A stretch of DNA of 11,066 nucleotides from Planctomycetaceae bacterium. Lineage in GTDB: Bacteria; Planctomycetota; Planctomycetia; Planctomycetales; Planctomycetaceae. The DNA is taken from positions 1-11,066 of the forward strand of contig JALQWE010000016.1 in the NCBI GenBank assembly GCA_023258825.1, given 5' to 3'. A program made the position numbers and the translations under genes. Shown in pieces: positions 1 to 7,400 of this stretch. Below the pieces are notes generated by a model. It saw nothing but the letters and a program-made list of their open reading frames with translations. It was not told the DNA's origin and ran no database searches. Within the stretch, counting starts at the first letter, position 1; the number at the start of each line of letters is the position of its first letter.

Positions 1-2
1 GT

Positions 3-77
3 GACCGTCTGCAGACTGCGGTACCGCTTAAACCGGCAGCTCCGCGGAAGAAAACGCAGGCGTTATTGCTTGATTGA
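3..77 (+). CDS. possible C-terminal end of an upstream gene (partial)
   Basis: Frame 3 is open from the window edge to a TGA at 75-77 and encodes 24 residues ending in a basic, Pro/Ala-rich tail (PLKPAAPRKKTQALLLD). This reads like a natural protein C-terminus, and a 6-bp inverted repeat (98-103 with 120-125) follows 20 bases later, where a terminator could sit. No family can be assigned from so short a piece. Competing readings are a plus-strand frame from GTG at 1 to TAG at 193-195, which gives an Arg/Cys-rich 64-residue product that looks like a shadow, and a minus-strand frame starting at 184 that stays open to the window edge. Bases left of the window would decide. Confidence 0.2.
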   Translation, partial: DRLQTAVPLKPAAPRKKTQALLLD

Positions 78-169
78 GTTGATTCTGAGTCTGCAGCGGG
101 TGCGTTTGGAACTGGTGGAGCACCCTGGAACGGGGGCGGATCACAAAGGCGATCCTGAGCCACGGGCGG

Positions 170-218
170 CGAAACGGCGTTCATCCCTCGAATAGTCGCG
201 TTTCGCTCCGCCGAAACG
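170..218. repeat. three-copy CGAAACG / CGTTTCG inverted-repeat cluster
   Basis: CGAAACG occurs at 170-176 and 212-218, and its exact reverse complement CGTTTCG lies between them at 199-205. The middle copy can pair with either flank: with the right copy it makes a 7-bp stem with a 6-base loop (199-218), with the left copy a 7-bp stem with a 22-base loop. No T-run follows, so it is not a classical intrinsic terminator. It may close transcription of an upstream gene or may be chance structure in GC-rich DNA. Confidence 0.5.
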
Positions 219-653
219 ATCACCCTGGATTACTCCTCACGAGTTCAGCAGACAAACACCTCACGGAAATCAAGAAAAAAACACCCTGATTTTCCATGTT
301 GCTGATCTTTCGTGATCCCAGCCTGAGCCAGGGGCGGCAGAAAAACCCGGGAAAAGGCGGGGCTTCCGGCTTCGCAGCCTGTCGTACTCCGTAAATCCCC
401 TCTGAAATCCGGGACGGACAGTGGAATCTGCGGAAGCCCACACTGGCGAAAAGCCGGAAATCCGGCGAGGATACGGACTCAATCAGACGGCCTGAACACG
501 ACCAGATCCGGGGCAGGTTGTCTGGAGATTTGAAAGACCGTCGATAAGTCGCTGGCAGGCTGGTGAGAGGATGTTTTTCCCCGGCGGGGGTTAAGTTTCC
601 GAAAAGAGGCTTTCAGATTCCCCGACGTCACCTGCTGCGAAGTCGTCCCGGTC

Positions 654-662
654 TGGTACAAT
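654..662 (+). promoter_or_regulatory. candidate extended -10 promoter for the gene at 778
   Basis: TGGTACAAT matches the extended -10 pattern TGnTATAAT with one mismatch in the hexamer (TACAAT at 657-662). No good -35 lies 16-18 bases upstream, which extended -10 promoters can tolerate. Transcription would begin near 668-670 and leave a leader of about 110 bases before the GTG start. Planctomycete promoters are poorly defined, so this rests on the general bacterial housekeeping-sigma consensus. Confidence 0.35.
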
Positions 663-766
663 CCAAATGCTGAATCAAAAATTAACGCTGGCGAGCGGCG
701 TGGGTTTCCTGACTGAAATGCGTCGCTGGTCATAAGTTGACAAGGCTGAAACTTTAGGACTGCTCT

Positions 767-771
767 GGAGG
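767..771 (+). promoter_or_regulatory. Shine-Dalgarno site fixing the GTG start at 778
   Basis: A perfect GGAGG is placed six bases before GTG 778. It supports GTG as the real start; the next in-frame ATG (811) lies inside the signal-peptide core and would remove its basic N-terminus. Confidence 0.8.
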
Positions 772-777
772 TTTCCT

Positions 778-3700
778 GTGAGGCATTGTTCACTGGCACT
801 GATTCCCGGCATGCTCTTCGCGACTGTGGCAGCATCGGCTGCCGTAGCTGGCGCTCCCCCACGCCCAGTTGCGTCGTCAGCGGTCGTCACAACACAGACT
901 CCCGGGCACGCGGTCACCCTGGAAGCGGACATTCGTGGTGCGAAGGACCTGTATCTTGTCGCGACTGACGGTGGAGACGGATACGGCTGTGACTGGGCGG
1001 ACTGGGCCGAACCGCGGCTGACGGGCCCCAAAGGCACATTGAAGCTGACAGATCTGCCGTGGAAGTCGGCGCAGGCTGAGTGGGGCAAGCCCGGCATTGG
1101 AAAAAATGTCGACGGCCATCCGCTGCGAATCCATGGCAAGCCTGTGGAATTCGGGATTGGGACACACGCGAATTCGGTCATTCACTTTGCGCTGCCGGAG
1201 GGGTATGACAAGCTGACAGCGCGTGTGGGACTGGACAATGGGGGAACCGATCAGAACGGGGCTGGCAGTGTTCAGTTTCTGGTGTACACCGTCAATCCCG
1301 GGCCGATCTCCACCGCACCTTCCGCAGTCGAACGAACACCCGACGCTGCTGTCGCTGGTCTGGATACGGCCGAGGGTCTGGAGACGCGACTGTTTGCAGC
1401 CGAGCCGATGCTGCTCAGCCCATCCAACATTGACGTCGACCATCTGGGTCGCGTGTGGGTGTGCGAGGTTGTGAACTACCGTCGCTTTGCCAACGGCAAC
1501 AATCCGGATCGGCCCGAGGGGGACCGGATTCTGGTGCTGGAAGATACGAATGGTGATGGCATCGCAGAGAAAGAGACGGTGTTTTATCAGGGGCGTGACA
1601 TCGATTCAGCGCATGGTGTGTGTGTGCTGGGGAATCGAGTCATTGTGTCTGCCGGGGACAGTGTCATCAATCTGTTTGACGACAACGGGGACCTGAAGGC
1701 AGACCGTCGGGAGGTGTTGTTCACCGGCATCCGTGGAACTCAGCATGATCACGGCATCCACAGTTTCACGTTTGGACCGGATGGCCGTCTGTATTTCAAC
1801 TTTGGCAACAGTGGTGAGGAACTGCATCGACCGGATGGTTCGATTGTTGTTGATCAGGCTGGCAACGAAATCCGGGCTGCTCGAAAGCCTTATCAGGAAG
1901 GTATGGCATTTCGCTGCGAGCTGGATGGCAGCAAGGTGGAAACGCTGGGCTGGAATTTCCGGAACAACTGGGAGCTGTGTGTCGACAGCTTTGGAACCAT
2001 CTGGCAATCCGACAATGACGATGACGGCAATCGTGGCGTGCGGATCAACTATGTGATGGAATTTGGCAACTATGGCTACAAAGATGAGATCACCGGGGCC
2101 GGATGGCAAACCGCTCGGACGAACCTGGAGGCCGAGATTCCTCAGCGTCACTGGCATCTGAATGATCCAGGCGTTGTTCCGAACCTGCTGCAGACGGGAG
2201 CTGGCTCTCCGACGGGTATTCTGATTTACGAAGGCATCGGTCTGCCGGATCGTTTCCGGAATCAGCTGATTCACTGTGATGCGGGACCGAACGTCGTTCG
2301 CAGCTATGCTGTTCAGGACAACGGAGCCGGATATGCGGCTGAGGTGAACAGTCTTCTGACGGGCGTACGAGACCAGTGGTTTCGTCCTTCCGACGTCTGT
2401 GTCGCGCCGGACGGGTCATTGATTGTGGCCGACTGGTATGACCCGGGCGTTGGGGGGCATCGTCAGGGAGATGTGGAACGAGGTCGACTGTTCCGGGTTT
2501 CTCTGCCGGGCCAGCAATATTCGGTCCCGAAACTGGATTTGTCCACGATCGAGGGAGCGATTGAGGGGTTGAAGAGTCCGAACGTGGCGACTCGGTATCT
2601 GGCCTACACAAAGTTGAAGGAATCCGGAGTCGCTGCGGAAGCCGCAGTGACTCAAATGGCCACTGGCGACCCGAATCCTCGCTTTCGTGCGCGGGCTTTG
2701 TGGCTGCTGTCCCAGTTGGGTGAGAACGCACAGAAGTCGGTCGAGCTTGCCATTGCCGATGCGGACAAGGACCTGCGCATCACCGGTATTCGAATTGCGC
2801 GGCGAACGGGTCTGAATCTGACTCCGATCGTCAGCAGGCTGGTGCATGACGTATCACCTCAGGTTCGTCGAGAATGTGCGATTGCCCTGCGTGCCTTGCC
2901 CGCTGCGGACAAGGCGCCAGTTCTCGCTTCGCTGGCCCGCTCTCTGAATCCCGAAGATCGCTGGGAGATTGAGGCCTTTGGTATTGGTGCGGAAGGGGCC
3001 TGGACGGAAGTGCTCACCGCCTGGAGAGCAGCGGATGCCAGCCGGGGAATAGCTCGGCCGGAAGACGAAGCACGCTGGGCGAAAACTCAGAAGGAACTGA
3101 TCTGGCGCGCCCGTGGGCCTTCGATTGCAGCGGAGATCGCTGGCCGCATTCTGGCCGAGGCGACGGGAAAAGGTGCCGATCAGCCTGCCGAGGCGACGGG
3201 ACGCCTGTTCCGATCGCTCGATTTTCAGCCTGCTGACACTGTGACGGCTGCGATGAAGTCGCTGTTGAGCAGTGAAGCGCTGAACACGCTGGATACGGAA
3301 TCCGGGGAACGGACCTTTGTGATTTCTGAAGCTCTTCAGCGTATGGGTGGCAATCCGCTGGCGGACCCGCAGCTGGCAGGCATTGTCGGTTCGGTTCTGG
3401 ACAAGGCCGTCGGGACATCGCAGTTTGTGCGCATGGTGCGACAGTTCAAAGCGGCAGATCGTTACCCGGAGCTGCTGAAACAGGCCCAGCAACAGCCTGC
3501 TGAGCAGTTGGGTGTTGAATCGATGGCGGCCCTCGTGGAGATGCAGCAGTGGGACTTGCTGCGGGCTGCTTTGCACAGTGAAGATGTGCTGTTGGCCATT
3601 GCCACGGCGGAAGCCATGGGAAATACGGCTAACGGGGCCATTACCCAGCCGCTGATGGAAGTGGTTCAGGATAAGAACGCCAGCGTTGATGTACGTCGCG

Positions 3701-4341
3701 CTGCCGTCCGTGCTGTCGCTCGTGTGAACAACGGTGCTCTTGAACTGGTACGGCTTGTGGATGAGAAGGCACTTGACAGTGACCTTGAGCAGGCTGTTGC
3801 TGCAGCACTGCACAGTGCTCCATCGCGACAGGCCCGGGAGCAGGCTCAGAGGCTGTTTCCGCTGCCGGCATCGCGTGACAACCAGCCGACACCACCGATC
3901 AGTGAGTTGGCGAAGATCAAGGGCGATGTGGCCAACGGTCGGATTGTCTTTTTCTCAACTGGAACCTGTCACAAATGTCACGTGGTGGACGGTATGGGGC
4001 GAGAGATCGGTCCGAACCTGACTGAGATTGGCAGCAAGCTCAGCCGTGAGGCCATGTTTGAGTCAATTCTGTATCCCAGTGCGGGAATCAGTCACAACTA
4101 CGAAGCGTGGACTGTGGTGCTGAATTCCGGGACCACCGTCAACGGGTTGCTGGTCAGCCGAACCGATGCGGAAATTGCGATTCGCGGTGATGACGCGCTC
4201 GTTCGCAGATTCCCCGCAGCTGATGTGGAAGAGCTTGTGAAACAGAAGATCAGTCTGATGCCGGCGGATCTTCAGAAGACGATGACCAGTCAGGAGCTCG
4301 CGGACGTCGTGGAGTTCATGCAGAGTCTCAGGAAGAAGTAG
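778..4341 (+). CDS. exported PVC-type dehydrogenase with NPCBM, HEAT and cytochrome c domains
   Basis: This 1187-residue exported protein reads as a chain of modules. Residues 1-24 are a signal peptide with likely cleavage after AVA. Residues about 38-172 are an NPCBM-type beta-sandwich, a carbohydrate-associated domain (GIGTHANS at 126-133). Residues about 195-580 match the planctomycete/verrucomicrobial 'PVC-type membrane-bound dehydrogenase' region, related in fold to soluble glucose/PQQ-dependent dehydrogenases, with a His-rich motif QHDHGIH (322-328) and three acidic possible Ca2+-binding loops (DTNGDG 256-261, DDNGD 301-305, DNDDDGN 412-418). Residues about 585-1035 are HEAT-like helical repeats. 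Residues about 1044-1187 are the cytochrome c domain common at the C-terminus of this family, with heme motif CHKCH at 1064-1068 and a likely axial Met at 1161 (SLMPADL). It probably oxidises a sugar-like substrate outside the cytoplasm and passes electrons to the covalent heme; substrate and cofactor are inferred, not shown. The frame is intact. The next gene starts 92 bases downstream and may be cotranscribed. Confidence 0.96.
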   Translation: MRHCSLALIPGMLFATVAASAAVAGAPPRPVASSAVVTTQTPGHAVTLEADIRGAKDLYLVATDGGDGYGCDWADWAEPRLTGPKGTLKLTDLPWKSAQAEWGKPGIGKNVDGHPLRIHGKPVEFGIGTHANSVIHFALPEGYDKLTARVGLDNGGTDQNGAGSVQFLVYTVNPGPISTAPSAVERTPDAAVAGLDTAEGLETRLFAAEPMLLSPSNIDVDHLGRVWVCEVVNYRRFANGNNPDRPEGDRILVLEDTNGDGIAEKETVFYQGRDIDSAHGVCVLGNRVIVSAGDSVINLFDDNGDLKADRREVLFTGIRGTQHDHGIHSFTFGPDGRLYFNFGNSGEELHRPDGSIVVDQAGNEIRAARKPYQEGMAFRCELDGSKVETLGWNFRNNWELCVDSFGTIWQSDNDDDGNRGVRINYVMEFGNYGYKDEITGAGWQTARTNLEAEIPQRHWHLNDPGVVPNLLQTGAGSPTGILIYEGIGLPDRFRNQLIHCDAGPNVVRSYAVQDNGAGYAAEVNSLLTGVRDQWFRPSDVCVAPDGSLIVADWYDPGVGGHRQGDVERGRLFRVSLPGQQYSVPKLDLSTIEGAIEGLKSPNVATRYLAYTKLKESGVAAEAAVTQMATGDPNPRFRARALWLLSQLGENAQKSVELAIADADKDLRITGIRIARRTGLNLTPIVSRLVHDVSPQVRRECAIALRALPAADKAPVLASLARSLNPEDRWEIEAFGIGAEGAWTEVLTAWRAADASRGIARPEDEARWAKTQKELIWRARGPSIAAEIAGRILAEATGKGADQPAEATGRLFRSLDFQPADTVTAAMKSLLSSEALNTLDTESGERTFVISEALQRMGGNPLADPQLAGIVGSVLDKAVGTSQFVRMVRQFKAADRYPELLKQAQQQPAEQLGVESMAALVEMQQWDLLRAALHSEDVLLAIATAEAMGNTANGAITQPLMEVVQDKNASVDVRRAAVRAVARVNNGALELVRLVDEKALDSDLEQAVAAALHSAPSRQAREQAQRLFPLPASRDNQPTPPISELAKIKGDVANGRIVFFSTGTCHKCHVVDGMGREIGPNLTEIGSKLSREAMFESILYPSAGISHNYEAWTVVLNSGTTVNGLLVSRTDAEIAIRGDDALVRRFPAADVEELVKQKISLMPADLQKTMTSQELADVVEFMQSLRKK

Positions 4342-4368
4342 AGTTGTCGTGGCCGACACTGCCGATGG

Positions 4369-4403
4369 GACGTTCTGTGCCGACTTCGTTCGCACAGAAC
4401 GTC
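4369..4403. repeat. perfect 12-bp inverted repeat between the first two genes
   Basis: GACGTTCTGTGC (4369-4380) is exactly reverse-complemented at 4392-4403 around an 11-base loop. It lies 27 bases after the stop of the dehydrogenase gene and 30 bases before the chosen ATG of the next gene. There is no T-run on either side, so a classical intrinsic terminator is not supported. It could be a U-less terminator, an RNA-processing or 3'-end stabilising hairpin that tunes the ratio of the two products, or a dyad for a DNA-binding protein. It also argues that this stretch is intergenic and not the start of the next protein. Confidence 0.8.
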
Positions 4404-4424
4404 GATCCGCTGCGTCAGGAAAGT

Positions 4425-4428
4425 GGAG
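4425..4428 (+). promoter_or_regulatory. Shine-Dalgarno site fixing the ATG start at 4434
   Basis: GGAG lies five bases before ATG 4434. The frame is open further upstream to TTG 4344, but that start is weak, would leave only two bases after the previous stop, and would put the perfect inverted repeat at 4369-4403 inside the coding region. Confidence 0.65.
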
Positions 4429-4433
4429 CCAGC

Positions 4434-7400
4434 ATGTTTGTGTTCGCAGCGTCTCATGTGCGCAGGATAACCGGAATCCGTGAGTGCGGGTTTCGTGGTG
4501 GTCGAGTCCACGGCTGCAGGGGTCGATTCCTGATCGCTGTCGTGTTTTGTTCACTCTGTCTGCCGCTGTCCGTTGACGTGTGGGCTCAGCAGTTACCAGA
4601 GCAGCAGGAAGAGGTGGAGCAGCGGGAGTTACTGCGTCGCATTGAGGAAACTCAGGAGCTGCTGCAGAACCAGAAGTGGCTTGAGGCGACGGAGCGATTT
4701 GACGAAGCGTGGCAGTTGGCCTGTGACGGCGACGATGCCGTGCTTGACCCGCGAGGTGCGGACATACGCCAACTGGCGCCGGGGCAGGCGGATCTGATGG
4801 CCGGTGGCAAGTCGCGTCTGCAGACTCTGTTTCGCCAGGCACCGGATGAGTTCCGTACGGAGTTCGCGCGGCAATTTGACGATGTGGCACGCCAGAAGAT
4901 TCAGGCCGCGATTGAAGCCGGCGACCTGGCGCAGCTCAGAATTCTGCTCGCCCGTTATCAGTTTGCATCAGCGGCAGCGCAGGGGCTCAGAGTGCTTGCG
5001 CGTCTGCACCTTGATCGCAGCGACTTTCTTGAAGCGGCGCTGGTGCTTGAGCGACTGCAGCAGGTTTCTGTGGTTCCCGATCCGCGTGTACTGTTGCAGA
5101 CGGCGTGGTGCTATGCCCGCGCCGGGTTGTTTCAGGATGCGCGGGACGTACTGAAACGAGCTGGCACCGATCCGTGGAACACGCTGATCAATGCGGATGC
5201 GGCGGCCCTCGGGATACGGCAGCAGATCGAACAGGAATTGGGGACTGCCGACGAAACGGCCGGGACGGACGTTGCTGCCTGGCTGCAACCGTTGGGCAAC
5301 TATCGCCGCACCAGAACTCAGACACGCATACCGTCGCGGCTGCGACCGGCCTGGTCTTCCAGTTTGCTGGAAGTGGCAGACGTTCTTTATGCCGATCAGC
5401 TGAATCCACTGCTGTCCGAGTTTCAGGAACCGTTCGAGCGACTGCAGGAGCGGCTGCTGGATCAGAACAGCACGATCATTCCAGTCGCGGCCCCCCTGGT
5501 CTCCGGTTCCACGGTTTACGTGCGGACTCCTGTCGGAGTCCGTGCATATCAGCAGCAGACTGGTGAACTGCTCTGGGAAATCGCACGTCCTGAGCGTCCG
5601 CTGAAAGAGCTGGTGGAACTGACACAGCCGACGGAAAATGGTGAGGACGACCAGTTTTTGATGAGGAGCGCATCGGGTCTGGCCAACGCCGATGCGGCTT
5701 TGTTCTTTCAGATGATTCGAACCAACACATCCGCCCAGATGTCCATCAGCAATCGCACCTTGTTCACGGTTGAGGAATCATCGGGGGCGACATGGAACGT
5801 CATTCTGGGAACCATGCTGAACGCGGCCGGCAGTAACCGCATCGCCACCAATTTTATTCGGGCTTATGACGCCGAAACCGGGCTCTTTCGCTGGGAGATC
5901 GGCGGGCAGGTTCAGAATGCCGACCCGACAAAGGAGCGTTCGGCCAATCTGCTGGCGGGCTACTACTTCCTCGGTGCTCCGCTTGTGCTGGGCAACAGGA
6001 TCTACGTGCTGGCTGAAAATGGTGAGGGCATCTTTCTGATTCGCATCGGTGAGCCGGTTCCGGGACAGAAGGATTCGAACCCCACTATCCCTGCATCTCA
6101 GCTGCTGACGGTTCCCGAGCAACCGCTGGCTGAACACCCGCTGCGAAAACATGCCGGACTGATTCCTTCTTTTGCCCAGGGGCTGCTGATCTGTCCCACT
6201 TGCGACGATCGAATCATCGCCGTGTCTGCTGAAGATTTAAGTCTTCGGTGGGTGTTTCGTTATGGTGGAATACTCAGACGGCAGGAAATTGGCGGCGATC
6301 GATTTCTGTTGTTCGGGGCGAACAGCCTTGCTGATTCTGACCGTGTGGACCGAGACAATCGGTGGACGGATTTTCTGCCGAGAATCGTCGATGGCAAAGT
6401 TCTGATCACTCCGCGTGATTCCGATCAGTTGTTCTGCCTTGATCTGCTGACAGGACAACAGCTCTGGACATCCGCTCGGGGCAGCTATCATGCGATCGCG
6501 GGGATTCAGGACAACCGAGTGATCCTGGTTGGCGCAAATCAGGCCGGGGCGCTGGACCTTTCGACAGGCAAAGCACTCTGGACAACTCAATTGCGTCGAG
6601 GGACGACCTGTGGATCTGCCGCGCTGCAGGGGGACATCCTGCAGATTCCCACAGATGCTCCATCCATCGTCACTCTGGACACGAAGACAGGTCGTATCCT
6701 GGTCGCTCAGGATTGGACGGAGCCGACACTTCCGGGAAATCTGATGGCCACGCAGGATGGGCTCATTTCTCAGGGGCTGACCGTTGTGTCCCGTTTTGGA
6801 ACCGGAACCGGAGAAGCATTGCCGGTTGAACAGGCCGCAGAGCTGCTGGTACTTGGACGATCGCCGGAAGCCCGCAAGCTGCTGGAAGATCGACTGCAGG
6901 CAGAGCCGGGGGATTCCGCTGCACGCAGCATGCTGATTGACCTGTTGCTGGATCAGCTGCGGACAGACTACAGGACTCATCAGGAGCAGATCCCGCGTGT
7001 AAAGCAGTTGCTGGCAGAGGCGGCAAAAGATGTTGAGATCGCTCCTCTGGTGCATTCCCTGATTGGCATGACCGTCGCTGATGCCGTCATCCTTGGCGAG
7101 CAGCTGCGGGGAACCACCCGTCGTCAGCAGGACGAGTTAGTTGAGCTGATGGCGCGGGGGGAAGAGGCTGGAGGCGGTGTCCCGCTTACGGAATTGCAGC
7201 AACGTTTATCACGGATGCTTGAACGACTGCCGGCAGCAGCCATTGAGGTGGTGCGTGGTCCGGGCATCGAACGGACTCAGGCTGACGTGCTGGTGGCTGT
7301 CATGCGTCGCAGTGTCCAACAGCGAAGCGCTGAAGAGCGGCAGACGCTTCAGAAAAACCTCGCGGCGGACGCGGTCAGAGTGGCCTCAGAAATCTCGGTC

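Larger units (their letters stand above)
196..777. other. intergenic region upstream of the dehydrogenase gene
   Basis: About 580 bases with no convincing gene. The minus-strand open frames here have odd composition, no recognisable domain and no supporting ribosome site, and one of them runs into the start of the gene at 778. Visible structure includes a 5-bp stem with a 4-base loop at 453-466 (GCCGG/CCGGC), a 4-bp CCCC/GGGG hairpin at 579-589, and the CGTTTCG hairpin at 199-218. The right-hand part carries a candidate promoter (654-662) and the ribosome site at 767-771. No tRNA or known riboswitch was recognised. Confidence 0.6.

Noticed and set aside
1..195. Plus-strand open frame from GTG at 1 with an Arg/Cys-rich product
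   Set aside because: Composition is unlike a normal protein, no domain is recognisable, and the start sits at the window edge without a visible ribosome site; the frame ending at 77 looks more natural.
737..742. Perfect TTGACA -35 hexamer
   Set aside because: No -10-like hexamer lies at the right distance, and a start there would fall on the ribosome site at 767-771.
479..862. Minus-strand open frame overlapping the start of the dehydrogenase gene
   Set aside because: It overlaps the signal-peptide codons of a gene with clear domains and a good ribosome site, and its product resembles no family.
1606..2274. Long minus-strand open frames within the dehydrogenase gene
   Set aside because: They lie opposite well-recognised propeller and HEAT sequence and have no independent support.
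4344..4433. N-terminal extension of the propeller gene from TTG at 4344
   Set aside because: Rare start codon, and the extension would contain the perfect inverted repeat and precede the natural signal peptide; ATG 4434 has a GGAG site at proper spacing.
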